Part shown: positions 29,801 through 38,421 of the stretch, one piece after another
Numbering within the stretch: position 1 is the first letter of the stretch
Layout of the letters: each line of letters opens with the position of its first letter
Origin: Hyphomicrobiales bacterium
GTDB lineage: Bacteria; Pseudomonadota; Alphaproteobacteria; Rhizobiales; Methyloligellaceae
Assembly (NCBI GenBank): GCA_021775555.1
Contig: JAJFHP010000022.1
Location: forward strand, 56,627-120,626
Reading direction: 5' to 3'
Length of the DNA stretch: 64,000 nucleotides
The notes under the pieces: generated by a model
What the model saw: the letters and a program-made list of their open reading frames with translations, nothing else
The model's database searches: none
What the model was told of the DNA's origin: nothing
Made by a program: the position numbers and the translations under genes

Positions 29801-30336
29801 ATTGCGAAAATCGCCATCAGGACGGCCACTATGAAGGCGATGTCTCCGAGTGGGGATTCGAGAAGCGAAAAATTGTGGCCGGTGCCAACGGGACCAATCA
29901 GGGTCGTGACTGACTCCGACACCGCTTTGAGTTGCAGTGCGATGTAGGGCAGCGTGCCAGCCACCGCGATCACCGTGACGATGGCGGCGAGTGATGAATT
30001 CTTGCCATACCGTGCGGCGATGAAATCAGCGATCGAGGTAATATTCTGGGTCTTGGACAGGCGGATGATGCGAATAACGAGTGGCCAGCCGACCGCGAAC
30101 ATGATGATCGGCCCCAGATAGACCGGAATAAAATTGAACCCGGTGGTGGCCGACAGCCCGACGGAACCGAAAAATGTCCAGGATGTGCAGTATGCCGCCA
30201 GCGACAAAGCGTAAATGGCCGGGCGCCCTCTGCTCGACATTTCGGGCCGGGCCTGCCGATCGCCGAAATAGGCCACTGCGAACAGGAACCCGAGATAGGC
30301 CAAGGCTGCCGTTATGATGATCCAGCCGTCAATCAT
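26809..30336 (-). CDS. SSSF-PAS-histidine kinase-receiver hybrid sensor (CrbS/CbrA-like)
   Basis: 1175 aa: N-terminal Na+/solute symporter-like region, PAS, AAASHDILQPLNAARLY H-box, C-terminal REC (ILADYHLDEETGLDAVR). Confidence 0.92.
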   Translation of the reverse strand: MIDGWIIITAALAYLGFLFAVAYFGDRQARPEMSSRGRPAIYALSLAAYCTSWTFFGSVGLSATTGFNFIPVYLGPIIMFAVGWPLVIRIIRLSKTQNITSIADFIAARYGKNSSLAAIVTVIAVAGTLPYIALQLKAVSESVTTLIGPVGTGHNFSLLESPLGDIAFIVAVLMAIFAILFGTRHIDATEHQEGLMLAIATESVVKILAFLLVGAYITFEMFGGLGPLLEQAAQSPEINELFNRGFNGGAWISVTFLSLVCIILLPRQFHVAVVENNSENEVRLAAWLFPLYLIAINIFVVPIAVAGLLTFPDGKISADMFVLALPLSAGAQFVTLAAFIGGLSAATAMVIVATVALSIMVSNDLVVPLLLRRRLLDVTEREDLSTLLLNIRRSAIFAILILGYVFYRMIGDTVALASIGLLSFSAIAQFAPAFFGGLVWRRATARGAIAGILAGFTIWGYTLLLPAFVNSGWLANDILIHGPFGLGLLRPQMLFNLEFEPIPHGVFWSLMFNMVAYVTVSLFREPEPIERLQANVFIQDELVRPQTPGFRLWRTSITVEELQNTAGRYVGEERARRSFEEYASNLTEELHPKGEADINLLRYTEHLLASAIGTASSRLVLSLLLRRRAVGIKSAQKLLDDASEAIQYNRDLLQSALDHVRQGISVYDKDMRLICWNRQFREVLDLPSEFGRVGVPLDEIIRYSAERGDYGPGNTEDLVSNRINKFIITQETFQERRRDAGQVLEVRTNSMPQGGIVTTFTDITDRMEAGEALARANENLERRVRERTAELTKVNRELAKAKAKADDANLGKTRFLAAASHDILQPLNAARLYTTSLVERKRRGEDGRLIRNVDASLEAVEEILGTLLDISRLDTGAMKPEITVFPVAELLMQLKLEFEPIAKDKGLDFRVHPSTLSVSSDRRLLRRVLQNLISNAIKYTESGRVVLGCRRRPKRQLEVQIFDTGPGIAKDKQKLIFKEFQRLATNSDGTHGLGLGLSIVERIGRILKHKVNLESRTQSGSVFSVMLPVAEPRVTQRTTPTRIGAGKIAGCQVLCLDNEPAILEGMQTLLAGWDCSVLKATDTAQALEQIRTSPRPPEIILADYHLDEETGLDAVRAIRDKLGYEVPAVVITADHSPEVQELIRSEGLQLLRKPLRPAALRAVMAQSRIRQAAAE

Positions 30337-30586
30337 GCGCGTTCATACTTACCTGTTTGTCCCTCACGCAGGCGTACTGCGAGGGAATTCAAGGATTGAA
30401 TAAAGCTTACAGGCTGTTAAAGCCGGGGGCGAGTCTTGAGAGTTGCGCTTGGTTTACGGGCCGGGACATGGAAGACGCCCAGATACCGCGAATAGGCATA
30501 TCAATTCGGGGTTGTAAAAGCGTTTTGACAACACGCCGATTGGCGGCTAAAGCCGGAGATGATTTGAGAAAAGGGAGGGACTTTCC

Positions 30587-31003
30587 ATGCTCAAGGAATT
30601 CAAGGAATTCGCCATGCGCGGCAATGTTGTCGACATGGCCGTCGGCATTGTCATTGGTGCCGCATTTACCTCGATCGTCAAATCGTTCGTTGGCGACATT
30701 ATGATGCCGGTGATCGGCCTGTTGACTGGCGGGGTCGATTTTTCGGATGTTTTTATCACTTTGAGCGGGGGACAATTCGATACCCTCAAGGCGGCCAAGG
30801 ATGCTGGTGCGGTGACGCTGAATGTCGGGCTTTTCCTTAATGCCGTCATTGCCTTCATCATTGTTGCATTTGCGCTGTTCCTGCTCATCAAAGGCATGAA
30901 CCAGATGAAGCGCAAACAGGAGGAGAAACCTGAAGATGCTCCCCCGCCGCCGCGCGAGGTGCAGTTACTGGAAGAAATCCGCGACGCGCTGGTGAAGAAA
31001 TAA
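30587..31003 (+). CDS. mscL: Large-conductance mechanosensitive channel
   Basis: [44 protein letters not shown]. Confidence 0.97.
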   Translation: MLKEFKEFAMRGNVVDMAVGIVIGAAFTSIVKSFVGDIMMPVIGLLTGGVDFSDVFITLSGGQFDTLKAAKDAGAVTLNVGLFLNAVIAFIIVAFALFLLIKGMNQMKRKQEEKPEDAPPPPREVQLLEEIRDALVKK

Positions 31004-31098
31004 AGATAGGGTGGTCCCGTTTGGCCTGAAAGGCTGGAGCCTGGCGCTGAACTGCCATTACAAATTTCATGCTGTCGTGGTTTTCAACTCCTCGACTT

Positions 31099-31962
31099 CT
31101 ATTCGGCGAGCCGGCCAGGTGTTTGGCGAACATATCCAGATCCTCCAACGGTGAAATGATTGATCCCGAGATTGGCCTGCAGCGTGCCTCCATCGATGAG
31201 CCGGACCTTGTTCGTCGCGTAGCTCAAACGATATTCGCTGAAAATTGAGCCAGGCCTTGCGAAGCGGTATTCGACACCGACGAAAGCGTGAAATGCAAAC
31301 CCGGCCCACTGGTAGGAGGAGGTTTTTTGAGAAGCTCCATCCTGGCGCTGAACTTCCGCATGCGGCAAAGATAAACCGGCCCCGATCCCGAAATAGGGCA
31401 TAACCCGCCCGAAAAACGGCATCCGGTATATGACGCTGCCTGTCAGCAAATTGAGTCCATCTGTGAACTCAAGACGCCGGAACGTGGCAGAGGCCGGTTC
31501 TTTTTCAGGCACAAGACTGCCATCACGCGTCCCTGACTGGCGCACAATTCGATCCCGGTCAGCTACAACCTTGACGTAGGCAAGATCAGCCATGACACCC
31601 AGCGAACTCCTGAGCGGGAGCCACCATGTTCCACGGAAACCGTGATATGGCGGCATCTTTGCGGCTTCAGAGTTCCAGCTGACATCTTCGAGCAGCATGT
31701 CCGTGCCGTTGGGCTGTTGCAGGATGACATTGCTGTTGCGCGCAACGGAATATCCGCCATACACGCTGCCCGCGATATCTGGAACATCAGATCCTGTCCT
31801 GAATATTCCTGAGAACAGGCCGGTCAGCCCTGTGCGGGCCTTGCCTTCACCGTCATGACTGTCATGGCCCGGGCCTACAATCAGTACACCTGCCGAAACC
31901 ACGATCAACATGATACCGGCCAGTGATGCGGTGCTTGCTTCAAAGCGATCTACAACACGCAC
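31099..31962 (-). CDS. Outer-membrane beta-barrel-like protein
   Basis: Alternating hydrophobic strands; MPYFGIGAGLSLPHAEV...FHAFVGVEYRFARPGSIFSEYRLSY. Confidence 0.65.
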   Translation of the reverse strand: MRVVDRFEASTASLAGIMLIVVSAGVLIVGPGHDSHDGEGKARTGLTGLFSGIFRTGSDVPDIAGSVYGGYSVARNSNVILQQPNGTDMLLEDVSWNSEAAKMPPYHGFRGTWWLPLRSSLGVMADLAYVKVVADRDRIVRQSGTRDGSLVPEKEPASATFRRLEFTDGLNLLTGSVIYRMPFFGRVMPYFGIGAGLSLPHAEVQRQDGASQKTSSYQWAGFAFHAFVGVEYRFARPGSIFSEYRLSYATNKVRLIDGGTLQANLGINHFTVGGSGYVRQTPGRLAE

Positions 31963-32001
31963 GGAAATTCAATCCTCTCGTCAGGGCACTATCAATTCAT
32001 A

Positions 32002-33015
32002 TCAGTGCATGTTTTCCGGCTGCTGCATTTTCAATTCGGGCGTCATGTCAGAAAACCGGGTTTTTTTACCAAAGCGCCAGCGCCGGTGAAACCATATCCA
32101 CTGTTCGGGATATTCGCGTATCCAGGATTCCACGATGTTCTGAATCACTGCCGTTGTCTTGGTGACATGGATATGCCCTTCCGCATCCCGAGGTAAATTG
32201 ATGGGGTCGGTGATCTCTAGACGGAAACGGTGGTTCGGTAATCGTATCGCACGTGCACCATAGACGGTGCAGTCATATTGCCGTGCCAGTTTGGCAATAA
32301 GTGGATTTGATTCCACCAGGTGGCCAAAAAAGGGAACCAGCACGCCCCCCTTGTATCTCTGATCCGCGAGCAGTCCGACACGACCACCCCGTTCCAGCGT
32401 GGCCGCAAGCTCGAATAGAGAACCATTGCCTGAAGGTACCAGGGGCCCCATGAGTTTTGATCGTGCCTTGATCAGAGAGTTTGCGAAGAACTGGTTGTTT
32501 GGCGCTCGAAACATGGACGTCACGTCGAGGCCGTTTTTCGCGGCACATATTGAGAGCAGTTCCCAATTCGCCATGTGGCTGGTGAAAATGATCGCGGGCT
32601 TTTTCTGGTCACGCAGCCTGATGAAATTTTCCTCGCCTCTGACCTCTATATTGCCAGCCTCCAGATCGTCAGGATCATAGCTGAAGACCTGATCCAGATA
32701 GGCGTATTCCAACCCTGTACGGGCCAGATTGTCCCAGCTCCCACGAAGAATCTCCAATCGCTCTTCCCTCGTTTTTTCAGGGAAAGCCCTTTCCAGGTTT
32801 TTCATGGCTGTTCTGTAGCGCGGCAAAACAAAAGTTGATGCGCGCAGCACCTTCCCGGCAAGATCAATACTCGTGTCATGAGGAAACAGCCGAAGGACTT
32901 TCAGGCAAGCGCTGGCAATTGCCGCCAGCGACCAGTCGGCAATCAGGGGTGCAAGATGTCTATTACCGCGCCGCACCGCTTCAGCCCTTAATATCCGCAG
33001 TGCTGCCTGCGGCAT
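32002..33015 (-). CDS. lpxXL: Lipid A acyltransferase (LpxXL-like)
   Basis: IIFTSHMANWELLSICAAKNGLDVTSMFRAPNN HX4E family motif; terminal gene of acpXL-type cluster. Confidence 0.85.
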   Translation of the reverse strand: MPQAALRILRAEAVRRGNRHLAPLIADWSLAAIASACLKVLRLFPHDTSIDLAGKVLRASTFVLPRYRTAMKNLERAFPEKTREERLEILRGSWDNLARTGLEYAYLDQVFSYDPDDLEAGNIEVRGEENFIRLRDQKKPAIIFTSHMANWELLSICAAKNGLDVTSMFRAPNNQFFANSLIKARSKLMGPLVPSGNGSLFELAATLERGGRVGLLADQRYKGGVLVPFFGHLVESNPLIAKLARQYDCTVYGARAIRLPNHRFRLEITDPINLPRDAEGHIHVTKTTAVIQNIVESWIREYPEQWIWFHRRWRFGKKTRFSDMTPELKMQQPENMH

Positions 33016-33057
33016 ATGTAAAGAAGCGATCGGAAGCTTGGTGCATGTCTGCTTGTC

Positions 33058-34137
33058 TCACAGGGTCACCAGGAATTTGCCGAAGACCTGCCTGTCTCTC
33101 AGCCGCTTCAGACCTGTTTCCAGATCATCAAGTTCCAGCACCGTATCAATGACCGGCTTGATGGTTCCCGCGGCCAGCTTTTCCAGTGCGTCTGAAACAT
33201 TTCGCTTCGAGCATCCGAAACTGCCGAACAACCGAAGTTGCTGCTGGAACAGCTGGTAGAGATTGGTTTCTGCCGTGACACCTGTCGTCGAACCACAGGT
33301 GACCAGCCGGCCTCCTTTGCGCAGGCTAAACAGGCTGCCTGCCCAGGTGTCGGCCCCAACATGTTCGAAAACAACATCCACGCCCTTCTTGTTGGTGAGC
33401 TTGCGGACAACACCCTCAAAGCGATCCTCCCGGTAATTGATTGCGTGATCGGCGCCAAGCTCAAGCGCCTTTTGCGCCTTCTCATCGCTGCCTACGGTTG
33501 TGATAACGCTGGCCCCAACGGCTTTTGCCATCTGTATGGCAGCCGTGCCGATACCGCTACCACCTGCCTGAATGAGGATCGTTTCGCCGCGTTCCAGTTT
33601 GGCATTGTCGAACAGCATATGCTCAACAGTGCCGAAGGTAACCGGAGCGCAGGCGGCAGTGACCGCATCGACACCGTCAGGCACGGGAATGGCGAGACGC
33701 GCCGGCATGTTCACCAGCTCCTGGGCAAAACCGTCAATGTGAAATCCGTGTATGCCCCCGACATCTTCGCAGAGATTATCCTTGCCTGCCCGGCAAGCCA
33801 CGCATGTATTACAGGTCTCTGCACCATAGAGGGCGACGAGTTGACCTGCCCCGAGCCTTTTTACACCGCTTCCGGTAGCTACGATTTCACCGGCGGCTTC
33901 GACACCGATGGTGATTGGCAATTTCCTGCGCGCGAAAGCCATGCCGCGCCATCCCCACACGTCGATATGGTTCAGGGCAACAGCCCTGATCCGAACCTGC
34001 ACCTCGTCTTCACCAGGCGGTGGAGGCGGGTCTAAGTGTACGATCCGGATGTCCTGCTCGGCCTGGAGCTGAAGAGCACGCATAGACTTTGCTGATCCTT
34101 GGGAAACCTTTTCAGGACGAATGAGGGTGTCAGCCAT
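33058..34137 (-). CDS. Zinc-binding alcohol dehydrogenase/quinone reductase family (Adh2XL-like)
   Basis: GVEAAGEIVATGSGVKRLGAGQLVALYGAETCNTCVACRAGKDNLCED; position within acpXL cluster. Confidence 0.88.
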   Translation of the reverse strand: MADTLIRPEKVSQGSAKSMRALQLQAEQDIRIVHLDPPPPPGEDEVQVRIRAVALNHIDVWGWRGMAFARRKLPITIGVEAAGEIVATGSGVKRLGAGQLVALYGAETCNTCVACRAGKDNLCEDVGGIHGFHIDGFAQELVNMPARLAIPVPDGVDAVTAACAPVTFGTVEHMLFDNAKLERGETILIQAGGSGIGTAAIQMAKAVGASVITTVGSDEKAQKALELGADHAINYREDRFEGVVRKLTNKKGVDVVFEHVGADTWAGSLFSLRKGGRLVTCGSTTGVTAETNLYQLFQQQLRLFGSFGCSKRNVSDALEKLAAGTIKPVIDTVLELDDLETGLKRLRDRQVFGKFLVTL

Positions 34138-34876
34138 GGAGTGTCATCCCCGCACTCATTCCGCCATCAATGGGGAGAATGCTTCCCGTAATATATTTGG
34201 CCGCAGGCGACATGATATGGCTCACCAGCGCTGCAACCTCGAAAGGCACTGCGAACCGGCCGATGGGTATCTGTTTTTCCATCTGCTCGCGGTGGTCCGC
34301 ATAGGCTGACATCATTTCCGTATCGACATAGCCGGGTGCGATGAAGTTTGCGGTTACGCCCTTGCGGGCCAACTCAACCGCAACCGTGCGTAAATAGCTG
34401 AGCATCGCACCCTTGGTTGCCGCGTAGACCGAGTTGCCTGGCATGGCATGGAGAGCGGCCATTGAGCCAATGCCGACAATCCGGCCGGAGCGCGCCCGCA
34501 TCATTGGACGGATGGCGCCGGTGACCAGTCTCGTCAAGGACCAGAAATTGACCTGCATTGTCTTTTCCGCCTCGTCTTGGTCAATCATTGCAGCAAGCGC
34601 GTCACAGGACTGGCCGGCATTGTGCACCAGGCCGTAAAGCGTATCGGTTTCCGACAGGCGCTCTGTGAGTTCGTCAACCTGAACGCGATTGGCAAGATCA
34701 AGGTGACAGGTGCTGAATTCCTGCCCAGGCCAGTTCGATCTCAATTCGACAAGCAAGGCTTCAGCTTCATCAAGCGAATTCCGATAGGTGAAATTGATAT
34801 CAAATCCGGCCTCGGCAAGGGCGCAGACAATCTGCCGGCCAATGCCCCGGCTTCCCCCGGTAACGGCTACCAGCAT
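34130..34876 (-). CDS. SDR family 3-oxoacyl-ACP reductase (FabG-like)
   Basis: VAVTGGSRGIGRQIVCALAEAG; YAATKGAMLSYLRTVAVELARKGVTANFIAPGYVDTEM. Confidence 0.92.
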   Translation of the reverse strand: MLVAVTGGSRGIGRQIVCALAEAGFDINFTYRNSLDEAEALLVELRSNWPGQEFSTCHLDLANRVQVDELTERLSETDTLYGLVHNAGQSCDALAAMIDQDEAEKTMQVNFWSLTRLVTGAIRPMMRARSGRIVGIGSMAALHAMPGNSVYAATKGAMLSYLRTVAVELARKGVTANFIAPGYVDTEMMSAYADHREQMEKQIPIGRFAVPFEVAALVSHIMSPAAKYITGSILPIDGGMSAGMTLHG

Positions 34877-34916
34877 GGAGCGCTCCTCAACCACTTTTCA
34901 CCTCACTCATAAAAAT

Positions 34917-36200
34917 TCAGGCGGGTTCCGCTGACAGCACCAGGCACACATTCTGGCCGCCAAACCCGAACGAGTTGGACAAAACCATATTGACCGGGGC
35001 GTCCCGCTTTTCGTTGGGCACAACATCGAGCGGCATATCAGGGTCGGGGGTATCGTAGTTGATCGTCGGCGGGATCGTTCCGGTTTCAATTGTCATCAGC
35101 GAAAATGCAGCCTCCACCGCACCAGCAGCCGTCAGGGTGTGCCCGACAATCGATTTATTCGAACTGATTGGTGTCCCGGCGAGACGATCTCCAAACACGG
35201 TGGCAAGCGAAAGATACTCGATCTTGTCGTTTTCGGGCGTGCTGGTCCCATGGGCGTTGATGTAGTCAATTTGCCCGGGCTCTACACATGCATCGTCAAG
35301 CGCGTTTTGAATTGCACCGATTATCGGTGTCCCGTCAGGCGTCGAGCGCGTGCGATGGAAGTTATCGGCGCGCTCACCGCAGCCGCGCACGACACCGAGT
35401 ATCTTTGCGCCACGCGCCTTGGCGGCATCATATGATTCCAGCACCAACGCTGCCGACCCTTCCGCCATGACGAAGCCATCACGATCCTTCGAGAATGGCC
35501 TCGCGGCAGCTTCAGGAGGCTCATTGCGGGTCGAGAGGGCCGAGAGCAGCGAGAAGCGGATAAGCGATTCTGCATGAACCGAACCATCGGTTGCCACGCA
35601 CAGTGCGGAGTCCGTTTCACCGCGACGGATGGCTTCCACGCCGAGCTGAATGGCCGTGCCACCCGATGCGCAAGCGGTTGACAGAGAGACAGGCTGACCC
35701 CGGGTTCCGAATTTGTCCGCGAGATATTCTCCCACTTGGCCAAACAGGAAGAGAGCATGCCTGTCCTCAAAACTGCCCCGACGGGCAGCTTGCTTCAGTT
35801 GTGGCTGGGTTACCGGTGAGCCGTTTCTCGCACTTTCATAGACCTCTATGCGCGTGGGCCATTCCACTTCCGCCGGGGGCGTTGCAAGAAATAGTGGACC
35901 CGGGAATGAGGCAGCGGATCCGATACCCGATTGCGAGATTGCCTCGGTAACGGCCTCCGCTGCGAAGGCCTTTGCCAGCCCCGGCGCTGAAATCTTATCA
36001 AGCGCAAAATCATCAATGGTACCGGCGATCCTGGTACTCAGCCCATCGGTAGGAAAACGCTTGATCTCGTGTACCCCGGAACGGCCTGCAGTCAGGCCCG
36101 CCCAGTTGTCTGCCATACCCCTGCCGAGCGACGTCACAATACCGATGCCGGTGACTACGACGACTGGCCGTCCATTCCCGTCTCTCATTGCTCTCGCCAT
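34917..36200 (-). CDS. Beta-ketoacyl-ACP synthase II-like
   Basis: VVVTGIGIVTSLGRGM; STACASGGTAIQLGVEAIRRGETD; YINAHGTSTPENDKIE; SNKSIVGHTLTAAGAVEA. Confidence 0.93.
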   Translation of the reverse strand: MARAMRDGNGRPVVVVTGIGIVTSLGRGMADNWAGLTAGRSGVHEIKRFPTDGLSTRIAGTIDDFALDKISAPGLAKAFAAEAVTEAISQSGIGSAASFPGPLFLATPPAEVEWPTRIEVYESARNGSPVTQPQLKQAARRGSFEDRHALFLFGQVGEYLADKFGTRGQPVSLSTACASGGTAIQLGVEAIRRGETDSALCVATDGSVHAESLIRFSLLSALSTRNEPPEAAARPFSKDRDGFVMAEGSAALVLESYDAAKARGAKILGVVRGCGERADNFHRTRSTPDGTPIIGAIQNALDDACVEPGQIDYINAHGTSTPENDKIEYLSLATVFGDRLAGTPISSNKSIVGHTLTAAGAVEAAFSLMTIETGTIPPTINYDTPDPDMPLDVVPNEKRDAPVNMVLSNSFGFGGQNVCLVLSAEPA

Positions 36201-37448
36201 TTATTCACCTGCCATGTGGGTTGCGGGTTGCTGCACGCTTTCAACCAGCGCCATGCCTTCGCCGCGCCAGTGGCCCCAGCTGGTCACGAGAATACGTTCA
36301 GGATTTCCAGTAAGCGGTTTCTCAAAATCGGAAGGCCCAAAGGGTTCAAAGAAATGTTTTTTGGAGGCAGCAATTGCTGCCAGTGCCAGTCCAGCAGGAA
36401 ATTGAGCCTCAACTGCGTGGCCAAGCATGGTGCTGACGGCGCGTGCCGAAACTTCAAATCCTTTTTCAGAGAGGCCCTCCAAAAAAGCACGTTCTTCGCC
36501 CGTTGCCGGCTCTGCGCCACAGGCACCCGACAAGACGGCGAGCGGGCCTGGTTCCAGCCTGCCATTGAGGGCGTCAATTTGCTTTTCAGCATTTGCCGTC
36601 GCCTTGCCCGGAGCCCTGTTGCACCGATCCGACAGCACTTCAGTCAGCCGGGCGTATGCGGTTGCACCGCGGTTCAATGCATGCGAGCGGCTTTCCAGTA
36701 CAAGGAACGCGCCCACGCTGCCATTCACGATGCCGCCGCCTTTTGTCTTGCGCTCCCACAAGGGCTCGAATTCACCCGGCCATAAACATTTGCCCAGCTC
36801 GAACATGAATTGCATGTCGTCACGCTCGGCGCTGTATGCCCCACCGATGAGGCAAAGCTCCGATTGCCCGTGCCGGATTTTCTGAACGGCAATCTGGGCC
36901 GCGGACACGCCCGCCATTTCCTCGCCCATGAAGGTTCGCGATGATCCGCACACCTTGTGAACAATGGAGATGTTTCCGGACATGAGGTTTGGCAGCTGGG
37001 AGAGAAACAGCGTTGGCCGCAACTCAGTGGAAAGCGTTTCGTTTAAAAAGACTTCCGGATCGTTTCGCTTGCCGATGTCCTCGAGAATCTTTCCATCCAC
37101 CTCCATATCGCGTTCACCGCCATCGGCGGCAATAATCATATCCATCTTGTCCAGATAGGTATGGTCTCCGGCAATCCCGGCATCTGACAGTGCCAGTCCG
37201 GCTGTGTAAGTTCCGAGCCGCTGCCAGGGACCCATTTGCCTCAGGTCACCGCGTTTGGGTATTTGACTTGAAAAGTCGACTTCAACAAGCGGGTGAACTG
37301 CATATGGTGCAAATGACTGCGCATCAATCACCGGTTCACGGCACTTGCCATTTCCCAAGTGATGCCAATGCTCCTCGCATCCTTCGCCAAGGGAGCTAAC
37401 CAGGCCAATGCCGGTGATCCAGACTTCCTCTTCGTGCCGGGTGTCCAT
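36201..37448 (-). CDS. Divergent beta-ketoacyl-ACP synthase-like protein
   Basis: VWITGIGLVSSLGEGCEEHWHHLG; KS-like fold; active-site Cys region VHKVCGSSRTFMGEEMAGVSA. Confidence 0.85.
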   Translation of the reverse strand: MDTRHEEEVWITGIGLVSSLGEGCEEHWHHLGNGKCREPVIDAQSFAPYAVHPLVEVDFSSQIPKRGDLRQMGPWQRLGTYTAGLALSDAGIAGDHTYLDKMDMIIAADGGERDMEVDGKILEDIGKRNDPEVFLNETLSTELRPTLFLSQLPNLMSGNISIVHKVCGSSRTFMGEEMAGVSAAQIAVQKIRHGQSELCLIGGAYSAERDDMQFMFELGKCLWPGEFEPLWERKTKGGGIVNGSVGAFLVLESRSHALNRGATAYARLTEVLSDRCNRAPGKATANAEKQIDALNGRLEPGPLAVLSGACGAEPATGEERAFLEGLSEKGFEVSARAVSTMLGHAVEAQFPAGLALAAIAASKKHFFEPFGPSDFEKPLTGNPERILVTSWGHWRGEGMALVESVQQPATHMAGE

Positions 37449-37449
37449 A

Positions 37450-37914
37450 TCAAACCTCCAGAGCCAGGAGACCGGCATCTTCCGCGCTGGTCATGATGTG
37501 GCGGTGCAGTTCTTCATTCGGGAACGGCATCGTCTTCATTTTGATCGTGCCCTTGCAGGCCTGCGATCCGTCGTGAAGCACTTGTGCTTTCATAACCGAG
37601 AAACCGGAGCCGGCATGCTCAACCCAAGCCTCAATGATGAGTTCGGACTCTGGTTCCACCGGCTTGCGCAGCTTTGCTTCGTCCACGCTGATGAGCAGGG
37701 GCAGCAGGCTGAACTCATTCAGCGCCATGATCAGAAATCCTGAAGCCTGCGCCATGGCCTCTATGAGAAGGACGCCGGGCATCAGAGGATAACCCGGAAA
37801 ATGCCCCTCAAATACCGGGCTTTTCCTGGGCACTTTCGAGCGGGCCACCAGCGACTGCTCATCGGTGCTGAGCGCCAGGACTTCATCGATCATCTTGAAA
37901 TATTCGAGGCGCAT
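37450..37914 (-). CDS. 3-hydroxyacyl-ACP dehydratase, FabZ-like
   Basis: VPRKSPVFEGHFPGYPLMPGVLLIEAMAQASGFL. Confidence 0.9.
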   Translation of the reverse strand: MRLEYFKMIDEVLALSTDEQSLVARSKVPRKSPVFEGHFPGYPLMPGVLLIEAMAQASGFLIMALNEFSLLPLLISVDEAKLRKPVEPESELIIEAWVEHAGSGFSVMKAQVLHDGSQACKGTIKMKTMPFPNEELHRHIMTSAEDAGLLALEV

Positions 37915-37921
37915 GTCGCGG

Positions 37922-38203
37922 TCACGCCGCTTTGGCAGCTATGAGCTCGTCGACCCGCGCGCACAGGTTACTCATGATGAAGTATTTGTCCGAGGAAGCC
38001 TGACCTTCATTGATATCCTTCGTCCAGGTCTCGAGCGGGATCTTGATTCCGAATGTTTTATCGATGGCGAAAACGATATCGAGAAAATCAAGGCTGTCTA
38101 TTTCGAGATCGTTTATCGTATGGCTGTCAGGAGTGATTTCCTCAAAAGGGATCTGACCGGTATCTGCAATTATTTCTGCAACACTGTGGAATGTGGACGA
38201 CAT
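37922..38203 (-). CDS. acpXL: Acyl carrier protein AcpXL
   Basis: [45 protein letters not shown]; matches recalled AcpXL pattern. Confidence 0.92.
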   Translation of the reverse strand: MSSTFHSVAEIIADTGQIPFEEITPDSHTINDLEIDSLDFLDIVFAIDKTFGIKIPLETWTKDINEGQASSDKYFIMSNLCARVDELIAAKAA

Positions 38204-38332
38204 AGCGCCTTCAACCTCCATCAAATTTCATACCTCGGGGCATCCATCACGGGGGCCCTCTTGCATGGGAAACGCTTAAAATCGGCATCTCTCATCGGGC
38301 GAAAACGTATCGCAGAATTCGTGCGCCAAAAT

Positions 38333-38346
38333 CTGATCTAAATCAC
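38333..38346. promoter_or_regulatory. FNR-type box 1
   Basis: cTGATctaaATCAc between acpXL and the 38422 gene. Confidence 0.6.
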
Positions 38347-38421
38347 AAAACATGAAAATTGAGCGGTCTAAGAGTGCGGATCAGGACAGATCATTTGCCA
38401 TTCGGAAAGAGGCTGCTGAAC

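Noticed and set aside
30594-30610. AAGGAATTCAAGGAATTC direct repeat in mscL
   Set aside because: Encodes the conserved KEFKEF start of MscL; codon-driven repetition.
36069-36785. 238-aa plus-strand ORF opposite the KS genes
   Set aside because: Antisense shadow of well-supported ketosynthase genes.
32002-38203. Aryl-polyene or pigment cluster interpretation of the KS/ACP/FabZ/acyltransferase genes
   Set aside because: AcpXL-like ACP, Zn-ADH and LpxL-type acyltransferase in this order fit the VLCFA-lipid A cluster better; no glycosyltransferase or ammonia-lyase/ligase partner seen.
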